A stretch of DNA of 64,000 bases from Exiguobacterium sp. s122 (GTDB lineage: Bacteria > Bacillota > Bacilli > Exiguobacteriales > Exiguobacteriaceae): NCBI RefSeq assembly GCF_018618475.1, contig NZ_JACSMD010000001.1:1984001-2048000 (forward strand), read 5' to 3'. Shown piece after piece: positions 6,488 to 17,138 of the stretch. A model generated the notes under the pieces. It ran no database searches. It had not been told where the DNA came from and saw only the letters and a list, made by a program, of their open reading frames with translations. The position numbers were made by a program, and so were the translations under genes. Position 1 is the first letter of the stretch. Every line of letters starts with the position of its first letter.

Positions 6488-9046
6488 TTATACGGTTGCC
6501 GGTGTCTCTTCACGAATAGCATGTTCATAGCTTGGGATGACGACAGTGAACGTCGATCCTTTATGCTGAACCGATTCGACATGGATTTGTCCGGCATGCC
6601 CACGGACGATTTCCTGACAAATCGGGAGTCCAAGACCTGTACCACCAATCTCACGGCTATCCGAATTATCAACGCGATAGAACTTGTCGAAGAGTCGATC
6701 GAGCGCTTCACTCGGGATACCAATCCCTTCGTCTTTCACTTTAATCGACACGGACTGGTCGTGATGGGCTAATTCAATCGTAATCTTGCCACCGTTCGGA
6801 GAATATTTCACCGCGTTCGACAGTAAGTTACTCATCAACTGTTTAAACTTTTGACAGTCGGCAAACAGCTCATACGGACGATCATCAGAAGTGATCAGTT
6901 CAAACTGATGCTTCAACGAGGACGCTTCATAAAACGTCATCATGTCCCGGATGACCGGCTCGACGTCGAGTTGTTCCCGGTCATACATTTGACTGCCCGC
7001 TTCCATTCGTTGCACGTCAAGGAAGTCGTTAACGAGATGCGTCAACCGTTCCGTCTCGGCATGAATCGTCTCCAAATACTTCGCTTGTTTATCGTTCGGC
7101 AATTGCTTCTTCACCATGAGCTCGGTGAACCCATAAATCGAAGAGAGTGGTGTCCGCAACTCGTGCGAGATGGTCGAGATGAACTCGCTCTTCAATCGTT
7201 CGGCTTCCGTCTCGCTCGTGATATCCCGGAAGACGAGAAGCGTCCCTTTCGACACGCCTCCGACGATAATGCGCTCAGCGTACATTTGTAAGTTCATCTC
7301 GCCTTTACGGATTGAGAAGCTGACACTGTCATGTGGGAAATCATCAGTAAAGAGTCGTTCCGTATATTTCAAGAAGTCGTCTTCTTGATCGACCGTCGTC
7401 GAAATCGTCTCACGCCACTCGTTCCAAGACAGCTCATTCAATTCGTTCGATGAGATCTCGTCGAGCTCTGGGAACATCTCGTAAAGTGGACGGTTAACAA
7501 AGACATCGTCAGTCGCATGTTCGACGTAAATAACAGCTTCTCGAATCGAATCGAGAATCCGTTCCGTCTTCCCTTTCTCACGGGTCATCTCCTCAAAGAG
7601 ACGCATCCGTAAGAGAGAGAGCGACAGCTGGCGAGCGAACGACGTGATGTCGCCCATTTGCGTCTGTGTGAACCGGTCTTTGTAACGTACGAGATAAATG
7701 AAAGCAATCACCGTATCATCCGTTGGGTCGTGGACCGGTACGGCCGTCTCATACATGTAGTACGGATACGGAAGCGGATGATCGCTCGCGACTTGTTTCG
7801 ACGAGTGGACGGTCGTCCGAAGCGTCATCGCCCGAGTGAGGACCGAGTTTTCACTTTCAAGTAATTGACGAGTGAGTGTCTCGTTCAAGCCGTGGCTCGT
7901 GACCGAATACGAACCAGACTCCCCGACAAACACGAGCGCCCCGACTTCCGAGTCGGTGATGGCGACAAGTTTCTCGATGATTTCTGGGTAAGCCGTTAAC
8001 GAGTCACGGGCGGCGAGCGTCTCCGTTAACTCATTCCGGTACGCCAAGTGTTGCTCGTTCTGTTGTGTTTGCTCGAGAATTTCTTCAAGTTCTTGTTGCT
8101 GCGCTTGCAATTCTTCTTGCTGGGCAATCAACTCTTCTTGTTGCGCTTGGAGCTCATGGTTCTTTTCAATCAAGTGACGTTCGTTGTCACGAAGCGTCTC
8201 GGCCATTTTGTTGAACGAGCGAGACATCGTCCCAATCTCGTCCTCGCGGACCATTTGATCGCTTAAATCGACGATTTCACCTTTTAACAATCGATCAGAT
8301 GCAATCGAGAGACGTGAAATGAGTCCAGATTGACGCCGCAAGAACGGCTGGACGAACATGAGAATCAAGACGGCGAACGATAAGATGCTCGCAATCCATA
8401 AGAACTGGAGAATCCCATTGTTTTGACGCCATTCAGCATATACTTTCTCTTTCTCACTCTCCATGAGCGTCTGATAATCCGCAAGCGAGGTCTCGATTTG
8501 CTCGATTGGACCGAGCGTGTCGATGCCGCGTTCCGGACTATATTGGACGACGCCTTGTTCAATCAGGCGTTGAGCGGTCGGAAGCGATAAAACAGTCTCC
8601 GGGTCGATAAACGTCTCGGTCACCTCTCCATTTTGACGTGCTTCCCCATACTCGAACGTGACAGGTAAAATTACATCAAAATAGAAGTCGTGAAAGTTTT
8701 GCAAGTCTTCGGCAAAAATCTCGCCTTGTCGTGTCCGGATGACGCTCTTGAACCAATTGATTTCTTGCTGAAACTCATTTTCTTTTGAACGCGCTCGTTC
8801 GAGTGCGGCCACATCGCCAAACAACAAATATCCTCGAGAAGCGTATTGGGCACCTTGCCACTCATCCCATAACGCATTCAGACGGGTCACCCGCTCATCA
8901 AGATCACGCAGACGTGACTCGTTCGCTTCAAGGCGATTGTCGACATACGTATACGTGAAGACCGAACCGAGCAAAGCAATGGTAAGGAACGCGTAAAGGA
9001 CGAACATGACATCGCGTCCAAGCTTCTGTTTAAACCATCTGTTCAA
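6488..9046 (-). CDS. Multi-domain membrane sensor histidine kinase
   Basis: In this 852-residue kinase, transmembrane helix 1 (about 14-33) and helix 2 (about 213-233) flank an extracellular, mostly helical sensor of the CHASE3/4HB kind. A HAMP region follows, then a glutamine-rich coiled coil (QAQQEELIAQQEEL, about 295-335), a GAF-like domain (about 345-475) and a PAS-like domain. The HisKA domain has phospho-accepting His in ISHELRTPLSS near residue 627, and the HATPase has NLLSNAVKYSP, DEGIGIP and GGTGLGLPI. It starts at TTG 9046, nine bases after AGGAGG, overlapping the response regulator stop by four bases. The two genes form one unit; the signal is unknown. Confidence 0.88.
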   Translation of the reverse strand: MNRWFKQKLGRDVMFVLYAFLTIALLGSVFTYTYVDNRLEANESRLRDLDERVTRLNALWDEWQGAQYASRGYLLFGDVAALERARSKENEFQQEINWFKSVIRTRQGEIFAEDLQNFHDFYFDVILPVTFEYGEARQNGEVTETFIDPETVLSLPTAQRLIEQGVVQYSPERGIDTLGPIEQIETSLADYQTLMESEKEKVYAEWRQNNGILQFLWIASILSFAVLILMFVQPFLRRQSGLISRLSIASDRLLKGEIVDLSDQMVREDEIGTMSRSFNKMAETLRDNERHLIEKNHELQAQQEELIAQQEELQAQQQELEEILEQTQQNEQHLAYRNELTETLAARDSLTAYPEIIEKLVAITDSEVGALVFVGESGSYSVTSHGLNETLTRQLLESENSVLTRAMTLRTTVHSSKQVASDHPLPYPYYMYETAVPVHDPTDDTVIAFIYLVRYKDRFTQTQMGDITSFARQLSLSLLRMRLFEEMTREKGKTERILDSIREAVIYVEHATDDVFVNRPLYEMFPELDEISSNELNELSWNEWRETISTTVDQEDDFLKYTERLFTDDFPHDSVSFSIRKGEMNLQMYAERIIVGGVSKGTLLVFRDITSETEAERLKSEFISTISHELRTPLSSIYGFTELMVKKQLPNDKQAKYLETIHAETERLTHLVNDFLDVQRMEAGSQMYDREQLDVEPVIRDMMTFYEASSLKHQFELITSDDRPYELFADCQKFKQLMSNLLSNAVKYSPNGGKITIELAHHDQSVSIKVKDEGIGIPSEALDRLFDKFYRVDNSDSREIGGTGLGLPICQEIVRGHAGQIHVESVQHKGSTFTVVIPSYEHAIREETPATV

Positions 9047-9405
9047 TTCACAATGCCTCCTATAATTTTTACAAGTTCGAGTGGGCTAAACGGTTTCGAG
9101 ATGAAATAGTCGACACCAATCTCGTTCGCGCAATCGCGGTCAGATTGTTGACTCTTCGCCGTCAGCATCATCACTTTCGTATGTTGACGTCCCGGTAATT
9201 TCCTGACTTTCTCAATGACTTCGAGACCCGTCATACCAGGCATCATATGATCGACAATCACGAGGTCGTATTCATTTTGTTCAATCAAACGGTATGCTTC
9301 GAGGCCGTCTGGTGCCTCGTCGATGTCATATCCTTCATCTTCTAACGTATCTAGTACGAGCATGCGTAATACTTCTTCATCTTCTGCGAGTAGAATTTTT
9401 ACCAT
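9043..9405 (-). CDS. Single-domain response regulator
   Basis: The 120-residue product is a bare CheY-like receiver. Acidic pocket EDEE near residue 9, phospho-acceptor Asp in VIVDHMMPGMTG near residue 52, Thr in MLTAK, and Lys in SKPFSP are all present. No DNA-binding or enzymatic output domain follows. ATG 9405 is chosen because GGAGG lies seven bases upstream. It is co-transcribed with and overlaps the sensor kinase gene, its likely partner. With no output domain it must act by protein contact or as part of a phosphorelay. Confidence 0.88.
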   Translation of the reverse strand: MVKILLAEDEEVLRMLVLDTLEDEGYDIDEAPDGLEAYRLIEQNEYDLVIVDHMMPGMTGLEVIEKVRKLPGRQHTKVMMLTAKSQQSDRDCANEIGVDYFISKPFSPLELVKIIGGIVN

Positions 9406-9469
9406 GACGATTCCTCCATTTTCATTCCATTTCATTATTTTAACGGATTTATTTCATAATCACAAAACA

Positions 9470-9505
9470 AAAGGTGCACGGTCTATAACCGTACACCTTA
9501 GAGGT
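9470..9505 (-). terminator. Terminator after addA
   Basis: An imperfect 12-bp stem (AAGGTG-x-ACGGT with ACCGT-x-CACCTT) has loop CTATA; on the minus strand it continues into TTTTGTTTTG. Confidence 0.85.
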
Positions 9506-9518
9506 TTTCCCGTCCATA

Positions 9519-12500
9519 TTATATTGAAACAACATCCTGCAAATCTAATGAATAAATAACGGTCTTTCCTACCGTGATGCCCCAAATCGATTCGATAGCC
9601 TCCCGGTAAAGCGAGAGCTGGACAGTATAGCGGTCGCGCAACAGCTGACTTGCCGCTTCCACTGAATCCGTCATGTAGCGCACCGAGTCCGATTTATAAT
9701 CGAGCAGCACATACGTTTCACCGTCAAAGAAGAGACAGTCAATAATCCCTTGGATGAGTACCCGTTCGTCCGTGAACGTTCCATCTGGATTGACGCGTTC
9801 GGCTGGCACCGTATACGTGAATGGTAACTCGCGCCACGCCTGACTTCTTGCTAGCGCCTCAGTCAATGCACGTCCAATCGGCGCCCGGAAAAATGTCTCG
9901 ATGTCCGGCATCGCGAGACGTGCGGTCCTCGCTTCGACCGGACTGAGCATCTGATGATTCTCAAGTCGGTCAACCTGTGGGGCAATCGGCAGACTCGGAT
10001 CGAGCAGTTGGAACAACAGATGGAGCGTCGTCCCCCGCTCGGCACCGCTTTGGTCCGTCTGTTTCCATTTTGGTTCCCGGTAAGGGGTATCCGTCGCCCG
10101 AAACGTCTCTTCAAATGCTGCCTCTTCGAGTTGTGTCGCTCGTTTCAGTTCGGTGACCGTTTGTTTGGCGGCCGTCTCGGTCGCGGAATGGGCCGGATAC
10201 GTGTAGGCGAACGCCCGTTGCACCGTCTCTCTCACTTCTTGCTCGCGTTTGACAGGGAAGTCGATTGCTTCGAACTGTTGGACGTGATGAAGTTGCGCCA
10301 TCATCTCTTGGAGTGCGGCGACTTCGGCCAAGTCTTCTTCAGCGATGATGCGATACGTCCAGCGAGTCGCTTCCGGCATCCCGGAGAAGACAGAGAGACC
10401 GTTCTGTTCAAGGAACGGCGCTGCACCCTCAAGTTTTAGTAGTGCAGGGGCGACCCAGTCTAAGTACGTTTTGGCGTCTCGTCTCGCCTCAGCCGATAGC
10501 GTCTCACCGGTACGTTCAACGTGAAGCCAATCGTGCACTTGTTTCATTGGATCGGCGACAGTCCCGACTAAAATCAACTTCTCTTTCGCTCGAGTCAACG
10601 CCACGTACAACACTCGCATCTCTTCTGCTTTCATCGTTTGGTCGAGGTCTCGCCGAATCATCTCTTTGACGAACGTCTCGGTCCGTGTTCGCGTAACGAC
10701 GTCAATCGCGTCTAAGGAGATGCCGTAGCGTTTATGGAAGATGACTCGTTGCATTTGATCACGCTTGTTAAACTGTTTCCCAAGCTGGGCGACGATGGTT
10801 ACGGGGAACTCGAGCCCTTTCGATTTGTGGACCGTCATGATGCGGACGACGTTCTCTTCTTCCCCGAGCGACCGGGCTTCCGACAAGTCCTCTCCGTTAT
10901 CTTGTAACCGGTCCATCACACGAAGGAAACGATACAGCCCCCGATACCCGCTCCGCTCATACGAAAGCGCCCGGTCATAGAGCGCCTTCAAGTTTTCTTG
11001 GCGACCTTTCCCTCCCGGCAAACCGCCGGCAAAATCATAAAACCCGGTATCATTGAATACTTGTTGAATCAGTTCCGACAGGCTGTGATTACGGGCGAAC
11101 GTTCGCCACATTGAAAGTTGATCGAGCACATCTCCGCACTTCAACCCGAGCTCATCGTCGTCATCTGCTTTCAGTTTCAATGCATCAAAGAATGACTCTT
11201 CGGATTCGAGACGAATCTTGGCAAGTTCTTCATCTGTGAACCCGAACATTGGGGAACGGAGCGCCCCAGCTAGCGGGATGTCCTGGAGTGGGTTGTCGAT
11301 CAACTTGAGGACGGACAGCATCATCCGAATCTCCGTCGCCTGGAAATAGCCGCCGTCCGAGTCCGTATACGCCGGGATGTTATATTGGGTCAAGATGTCC
11401 ATCAACTGCTCGACCCGTTCTTTCTTCGAACGGACGAGGATCACGATATCTCGATATTCACATGAGCGGAGTAACCCGGTCTCTTCATCGGTCACTTTGA
11501 ACGGTTCGTTCCCGGACACGAGTTCTAAAATCCGGGTCGCAATCGCTCGCCCTTCAAGTTCTTGTTTTGATAAGTCGCGACTCTGCCCGTCGACGAGCAC
11601 GAGTTCTGGGTTCGCCTCAAGCGGCTCATAGTCACGCCCCGGCACGAGACGTGCTGCCTCATCGTATGCAATCTCCCCGACTTCTTCATCCATCAATTTA
11701 ATGAATAAATCGTTGATCCCGTGGAGCACTTCAGCCCGGCTACGGAAGTTTTGGGACAAGTCGATGCGTTGCCCCGACTCCGTTCGTTTAAACCGCGTGG
11801 CTTTTTCGATAAAGAGACGCGGTTCGGCATGACGGAACCGATAAATCGACTGTTTGATGTCTCCAACCATAAACAAGTTGCCGACTTGTTCGTCTTCCTG
11901 ACTGACTAGACCAATAATTGTCTCCTGAATCTCGTTCGTATCTTGATACTCATCGATGAGCACCTCGACGAACCGTTGTTTATAAAGCGAAGCGACCGAG
12001 GACGGGGTGGTCCCCTCCCGCAAAATGGCAAGGGCGTAATGCTCCAGGTCACTGAAGTCGACAAACGCCCGGTCGCGCTTCGCCTGTTCGTAAGCGACGG
12101 CGAACGTCCGGACGGTCCGGACGAGCGTCTCGACGAGCGGCCGCTGTGACGTCAATGCCTCGAGATGATCGGCTCCGCTCACGCTCGCCTCCGTCAGCGC
12201 ATCGGTTAATTTTTTCTTCGCCTGATCGTATGCCGGTTTCAACACGTTGTGATAGATGTCGTGCTCGTCTTGCCGCTTAACCGGCTTCATCGTCCCGAAC
12301 TTGACGGCACGTGCCGCCGTCTCGAGTTCGCTCCATCTCAATGTGTCAAGCTCGATTCGGTCGAACGGAGCAATCGCGGCGAGGACGTTCTCGGCTTGCG
12401 CCTCGTAGCCGGCAAGCCGAAGTTCGACACCGACGCGGCGGAGCTGTCTAAGCGCCCGCTCGATATCGGTGAATAAGACACGTCCGAACTCAATCAAGAG

Positions 12501-13121
12501 CGGTTCTTCGTCCGGGTCACTGTCCATCTGATAGAGCGAAACGAGTTCATCCAAGTATGCTTCCGGGTCCGGAAGCGTCCGGGCATAATGGTACAACCCA
12601 AGGATGAGCTCTTCAAGCTCATTGTCACCCCGGTCTGACGTATAGGCGTCAACGAGAGCGAAAAAGCCGCTGTCTTGTTTCCCGTATTCTTCTTCAAGGA
12701 CGTCTTCAAGGACGTCATCTTGGAGCAGTACCAAATCTCGCTCCTCGGCGATTTTGAACGCCGGATCGAGGTCGAGCAAGTAATAGTTCTCCCGAATCAC
12801 TTCTAAGCAAAACGAGTGAATCGTCGTGATGAGCGCCCGATTGAGCATTTGACGTTGCCGCCGGATATAGTCGTTGTCCGGGTCCTCGCGTAGGGCCAAG
12901 TCGAGCGCTTTGGCAATTCGTCGTTTCATCTCTGCCGCTGCCGCGTTCGTGAACGTGACGACGAGCATACGGTCGGCAGTCAACGCATCTGCTTCATCGA
13001 GCAGGCGACTCGCGAGACGTTCGACAAGGACCGCTGTCTTACCTGACCCGGCCGCAGCCGAGACAAGCACGTGCGAGCCTCTTGCGTCGATGGCAGCTTG
13101 TTGATCATTCGTCCACTTCAT
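9519..13121 (-). CDS. addA: ATP-dependent helicase/nuclease subunit A
   Basis: AddA (1200 residues) is the UvrD-like helicase and nuclease subunit of AddAB, which resects double-strand breaks for recombination. Walker A VSAAAGSGKTAVL is near residue 25, motif II IDEYQDT near 390, HKSKGLEF-type motif V as TVHKSKGLEFP near 790, and the RecB-type nuclease core LLDYKSDS near 1140. ATG 13121 has AGGAGG eight bases upstream; a GTG three codons earlier has no site. It overlaps the end of addB by 17 bases, so expression is probably coupled. Length matches the family. Confidence 0.96.
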   Translation of the reverse strand: MKWTNDQQAAIDARGSHVLVSAAAGSGKTAVLVERLASRLLDEADALTADRMLVVTFTNAAAAEMKRRIAKALDLALREDPDNDYIRRQRQMLNRALITTIHSFCLEVIRENYYLLDLDPAFKIAEERDLVLLQDDVLEDVLEEEYGKQDSGFFALVDAYTSDRGDNELEELILGLYHYARTLPDPEAYLDELVSLYQMDSDPDEEPLLIEFGRVLFTDIERALRQLRRVGVELRLAGYEAQAENVLAAIAPFDRIELDTLRWSELETAARAVKFGTMKPVKRQDEHDIYHNVLKPAYDQAKKKLTDALTEASVSGADHLEALTSQRPLVETLVRTVRTFAVAYEQAKRDRAFVDFSDLEHYALAILREGTTPSSVASLYKQRFVEVLIDEYQDTNEIQETIIGLVSQEDEQVGNLFMVGDIKQSIYRFRHAEPRLFIEKATRFKRTESGQRIDLSQNFRSRAEVLHGINDLFIKLMDEEVGEIAYDEAARLVPGRDYEPLEANPELVLVDGQSRDLSKQELEGRAIATRILELVSGNEPFKVTDEETGLLRSCEYRDIVILVRSKKERVEQLMDILTQYNIPAYTDSDGGYFQATEIRMMLSVLKLIDNPLQDIPLAGALRSPMFGFTDEELAKIRLESEESFFDALKLKADDDDELGLKCGDVLDQLSMWRTFARNHSLSELIQQVFNDTGFYDFAGGLPGGKGRQENLKALYDRALSYERSGYRGLYRFLRVMDRLQDNGEDLSEARSLGEEENVVRIMTVHKSKGLEFPVTIVAQLGKQFNKRDQMQRVIFHKRYGISLDAIDVVTRTRTETFVKEMIRRDLDQTMKAEEMRVLYVALTRAKEKLILVGTVADPMKQVHDWLHVERTGETLSAEARRDAKTYLDWVAPALLKLEGAAPFLEQNGLSVFSGMPEATRWTYRIIAEEDLAEVAALQEMMAQLHHVQQFEAIDFPVKREQEVRETVQRAFAYTYPAHSATETAAKQTVTELKRATQLEEAAFEETFRATDTPYREPKWKQTDQSGAERGTTLHLLFQLLDPSLPIAPQVDRLENHQMLSPVEARTARLAMPDIETFFRAPIGRALTEALARSQAWRELPFTYTVPAERVNPDGTFTDERVLIQGIIDCLFFDGETYVLLDYKSDSVRYMTDSVEAASQLLRDRYTVQLSLYREAIESIWGITVGKTVIYSLDLQDVVSI

Positions 13122-16100
13122 CGGCGTCACCTCCTAGTTTTGATAACACATCATCTTTCTCAAGCTTCTTCAACTGCCGCGGCTCATTGGCGAGCGCCTC
13201 GTCAAAGTGACAAACGCTTTGGTACGGGCACGTCTGGCACGGGCGACGTTCTTTATATTCGTACGGTTCGACTCCAATTTTGCCTTCGTACATCGCCTCG
13301 GCACTCGTCTCGGCGACATCGATGGCGTGGTCCATCAACTGTTCAAGTTGCGGCGGTGTGACGACTTTCTTCACCGTATTCGCATCAATCGTCCCGTCTT
13401 TCTTGTATTTGACTGGGATGACGATTGATTTTTTCGTCTCTGCCTTCGCCGTCCGGTCCATCACCTCGAGCACTTCCGGGTCGTCCACGAGCAAGCCTTG
13501 CATCTGATACGACTCGAGCACTTTCCGTTCCGTGTCCGCCTCTGTCCCGCCCGGCGTGACAAGCGGTCGATGGACGTGGAAATAAAGTGCTGCAGCAGGG
13601 GCGACGTTCTCTTTCGTCCAGGCGTCTGCCTGTTCGATTAACACTTTCAAATAAATCAGCATCTGCATCGCGAGGCCGTAATAAATTTCAGCGAAATCAA
13701 TCTCCCGTTTGCTCGACTTGTAGTCGACGATTCGGACGTAAAGTTGATCATGAATCGATGCCGTGTCGACCCGGTCGATGCGGCCGACGAGTTCACACGT
13801 CGCACCGTTGCTGAGCGTGAACGAGACGGGCGGGAAGTTCCCGCTACCGAACGCGAGCTCGAACGCGATGGGGTCGAACCCGTCGCGTTTCGATTGTTCA
13901 ATCAATACTTCGGCCGTCTTCGTGACGACGTCCGTTAATTTCTTCTTCAAATATCCGTAACGGTTCGAACTCATTAAAATCGCATGTTGAATCTCAGGGG
14001 TGACGAGTTCGACGGCAGACTCAGCGAGTGTCACGCACTCGGCCTGATCGACGTCGCGCCATTCCTTCCCGTCCATTTTGACCGTCTGGGACATATGCTC
14101 AATCGTCCGATGGTATAAGTTCCCGATGTCAGGTGCTTCGAGCCGATACAAGCGGCGCTCCCTGAGGCGAAGACCGTAACTCGCGAAGTGACGGAACGGG
14201 CATGCCTGGAACGTCTCGAGACGGGACACGCTCGCTCGAATCGAGTTCGTGTAAAGGGACTTGGCCACGTCTTTTGAGAGTGGCTCCGGTACGTTCTGAT
14301 AAAACAAGGCGCTCGTCAGCAAACGGATGCGCTCGCGTCCTTCCGGGTGCTTGAGCAACTCGTTATAGACGGCGAACCACGTATCTTGAATCGGATAGTG
14401 TCGACTGAGCCGTTGTAGCTCGAGCGCGGTCACGGCCGCCGTCTGGTTGACGTTCGTAATGAAGCGGAGCTGATCGGCTGGCCGGTGTTCTCCGGCCTCT
14501 GCGAAGTGCGTCTTGACGACGGCACCGTTTAAAATCCGCGTCTTTACGTCGGCGACGAAAGCTGCCGGTTGGATCGCCTTCCCGCTTCGGTCGACGAGCG
14601 CATAACTGACGTATAGTCGATGGCTTGAAGCCGTCAACGCTTTATACAAGTAATACGACTCATCATCGAATAGATGCTCGGTCGCCTTCCCTGCCCGGAC
14701 GCCGTTCTCATGCATAAAATCGAGATCTTGGTCGGTCAATAGCTTCGACTGTGTCGTGACGAGTGGGATTTGGTCCTCGTTCGCCCCAAGTAAAAAGATG
14801 ACTTTCTTGTCAATGAGACGCCCCCGGACATAATCGGTCACGGTCAGTTGATCGAGTGACGGAGGAACGAGCGCGTAACGAAGGCTGTCGAGCCCGGTGT
14901 CCATCATCTGTAAGAACAGATCGGTCGAGAGCGACTCATCCGGCGCGGCCGCTTCGAGTTGTTCGAGCAAATGCAACACCGCGTCCCACACTTGCGTATG
15001 CTCGCGTGCCTCAAGCAACCTGGCGTCCTCAAGCGCCTCGTCGCGCCAATACGACAGACAAGCCGCGACATTGATGCGTTCTAGGAAATGATAGATGGCG
15101 TGCGTATATGCCTGCATCGTCTTGGCCGCCTTTAAGTCAGCTAAGAGCGGGTCGAACGTATCGACGACCGTCTGGCGATAACGATTGAGCGCGACTTCAA
15201 AATCGAGCTCTTCCCCAGTTAGTTTCGCTTCGTCCTCGGCCCGGCGCTTCAATTGCCATTCGTCGTGCCAATGATAATGCTTAATTCCCCGTTCGATGAC
15301 AAACGCCTCGAGCCGGTCGATGGACGTACGCCGATGGTTTTCGTCAAGCAAGACGAGTTCCGTCTTTAACGCGCGAAACACGGGCTCTTCCCGATAGCCG
15401 CGGAGTGCGATGTCGACGGTCGCCTTCAATAATTCGACGACGGGATGATCGAGCATCGGTTGCCGTTCATCGAGGAAGTAAGGTAAGGCTGCTTTTTGAA
15501 GCGCCTGGGCTGCCAAGTCACCGTACGCTTCAAGCGACCGCGAGACGAACGCGATATCACGATACCGATAGCCGTCCTCTCGGACGAGCCGCATCACTTC
15601 ACGGACGGCCGCTTCCACTTCAACGGTGCGGTCGACTGCGGCTTCGAGCGAAACGCATCGCTCTTCGCGTGTATAAGGCGCTGCCGTCGTTTGACCGAAC
15701 GTCGCTTCAAGATATGTGAGACTCGGATGATTGAATCGTTTCGCACCCGTATAGGGCACGTCCGTCGAGCTGATGCGGGACTCAGACAGTCGTTCTTTGA
15801 ACCGCATGAGCGTCCGCTGCGTCGGACCGAAGAGCGGATTCGGACGATAGAGCGTGTCCGGGTCGATCGTCAATAAGACCGATAACGGAGCTTTCTCCGC
15901 GAGTGCGACGAGGACGGCAAGCTCTTGCTCGGAGAACTCGTTGAACCCGTCGACATAAAACTGGGTACCCGCCAGATCGACCTCTGGCAATAGTTCAAGC
16001 ATGACGTTGAAATAGTCCTCTGCATGGAGAGCCTTGCCTGCCGTCATTGACATGAAGCCTTCATACAAAATCGATAAATCTTGTAACTTTAACGCCCGAT

Positions 16101-16545
16101 GCGGGTCTTGCTCGCTCAAGCGGAGTAATTGTTCTGGGTCAACGAGTCCACGCTTTAACATCGTAATTAACGCATTCAACTCTTCATAAAATCCGTATTG
16201 GTTCATCGTCCTCCGGAACAATGTCAACCGTTCTTCGTTCATCTCGACGACGCGGCGCAACAAGAGATGCGTCCCCGTCTGATCTAAAAATTGTTCGGTC
16301 GAGATGCCGTGGTCGCGCATGAGTAAGAACGCAAGGCGGCGCATCGATAACACTTGCACTCGGGTCGAACCTGTCAAGCCATCTGTCATCGCCATCTTTC
16401 GCTCCATCTCAAATGACATTTGGTCCGGTACTAGTAAATAGATAGTCGGTCCGCTCGGGTCGCGTTTTAGTTCCTTGATGATGTGTCGCATCATCGATTC
16501 GCTCTTTCCGCTTCCAGAACGTCCGACATGAAAAGTGACCGTCAT
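13105..16545 (-). CDS. addB: ATP-dependent nuclease subunit B (4Fe-4S)
   Basis: AddB (1146 residues) is the structural, Chi-recognising and second nuclease subunit of AddAB. The N-terminal Walker A reads VGRSGSGKSE (residues 7-16). The iron-sulfur cluster ligands are visible as one Cys in ACPFRHF near residue 782 and a C-terminal CQTCPYQSVC near 1100. The nuclease motif appears as IVDYKSSKR near 940. It is the first gene of the addB-addA pair, with GGGAAGGGG about 11 bases before the ATG. No SOS box was seen upstream. Confidence 0.95.
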   Translation of the reverse strand: MTVTFHVGRSGSGKSESMMRHIIKELKRDPSGPTIYLLVPDQMSFEMERKMAMTDGLTGSTRVQVLSMRRLAFLLMRDHGISTEQFLDQTGTHLLLRRVVEMNEERLTLFRRTMNQYGFYEELNALITMLKRGLVDPEQLLRLSEQDPHRALKLQDLSILYEGFMSMTAGKALHAEDYFNVMLELLPEVDLAGTQFYVDGFNEFSEQELAVLVALAEKAPLSVLLTIDPDTLYRPNPLFGPTQRTLMRFKERLSESRISSTDVPYTGAKRFNHPSLTYLEATFGQTTAAPYTREERCVSLEAAVDRTVEVEAAVREVMRLVREDGYRYRDIAFVSRSLEAYGDLAAQALQKAALPYFLDERQPMLDHPVVELLKATVDIALRGYREEPVFRALKTELVLLDENHRRTSIDRLEAFVIERGIKHYHWHDEWQLKRRAEDEAKLTGEELDFEVALNRYRQTVVDTFDPLLADLKAAKTMQAYTHAIYHFLERINVAACLSYWRDEALEDARLLEAREHTQVWDAVLHLLEQLEAAAPDESLSTDLFLQMMDTGLDSLRYALVPPSLDQLTVTDYVRGRLIDKKVIFLLGANEDQIPLVTTQSKLLTDQDLDFMHENGVRAGKATEHLFDDESYYLYKALTASSHRLYVSYALVDRSGKAIQPAAFVADVKTRILNGAVVKTHFAEAGEHRPADQLRFITNVNQTAAVTALELQRLSRHYPIQDTWFAVYNELLKHPEGRERIRLLTSALFYQNVPEPLSKDVAKSLYTNSIRASVSRLETFQACPFRHFASYGLRLRERRLYRLEAPDIGNLYHRTIEHMSQTVKMDGKEWRDVDQAECVTLAESAVELVTPEIQHAILMSSNRYGYLKKKLTDVVTKTAEVLIEQSKRDGFDPIAFELAFGSGNFPPVSFTLSNGATCELVGRIDRVDTASIHDQLYVRIVDYKSSKREIDFAEIYYGLAMQMLIYLKVLIEQADAWTKENVAPAAALYFHVHRPLVTPGGTEADTERKVLESYQMQGLLVDDPEVLEVMDRTAKAETKKSIVIPVKYKKDGTIDANTVKKVVTPPQLEQLMDHAIDVAETSAEAMYEGKIGVEPYEYKERRPCQTCPYQSVCHFDEALANEPRQLKKLEKDDVLSKLGGDADEVDE

Positions 16546-16703
16546 TTAGGCGAACACCCCTTCCCTTTTTTCTTTATTATGACGTATCGCCTTCGGTTTG
16601 TAGAGCGAAACATCCGATTGACCCGGACAAAAAAATATCAACCCTTTCCCTTACCCATGCATCATGAAAATCGATTAGACTAAAGGTATGAGGGGGATGA
16701 ATG

Positions 16704-17084
16704 ATGAGTGCATATGAACAATTTGGAGGCGAACGTGGCGTGAAGCAACTTGTCGAGGCATTCTATGACCTCGTCTATGCCGACCCGATTTTGTTGCCAC
16801 TGTTTCCGGAAGATAAAGAGCGGGTAAAACAACATCAGTTTGAGTTTTTGACCCAGTTGCTCGGTGGTCCGAAACTATATACGGAACGGCGCGGTGGCGG
16901 GAACTTAGCGATGATTCATCGTGACCATCCGATCTCCGAGACACATGCGGGCCATTGGCTCGGTTGTATGGAGCAAGCGCTCAAAACGGTCGATGCACCT
17001 GAACCTGTCAAACGACAGCTGTTCCATCGTTTGATCATGTCGTCGTCTAACGTCGTTCGCGTCTGCTCCCACCATTTTGAGTAG
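16704..17084 (+). CDS. Truncated haemoglobin, group II (TrHbO)
   Basis: This 126-residue 2/2 globin starts SAYEQFGGERGVKQLVEAFYD. Its proximal-region features, MIHRDHPISETHAGHWLGCM with His in IHRDH and Trp in HWL, are typical of group II truncated haemoglobins (YjbI-like), which bind O2 and have been linked to redox and NO protection. ATG 16704 is seven bases after GAGGGGG; ATG 16701 is the alternative. It is divergent from addB. Its role here is inferred from the family. Confidence 0.88.
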   Translation: MSAYEQFGGERGVKQLVEAFYDLVYADPILLPLFPEDKERVKQHQFEFLTQLLGGPKLYTERRGGGNLAMIHRDHPISETHAGHWLGCMEQALKTVDAPEPVKRQLFHRLIMSSSNVVRVCSHHFE

Positions 17085-17138
17085 TCAGCTTTTCAAAAAG
17101 CGGGTATGATAGGAAAGTAAGTAAAGGAGGTCGTTGTC

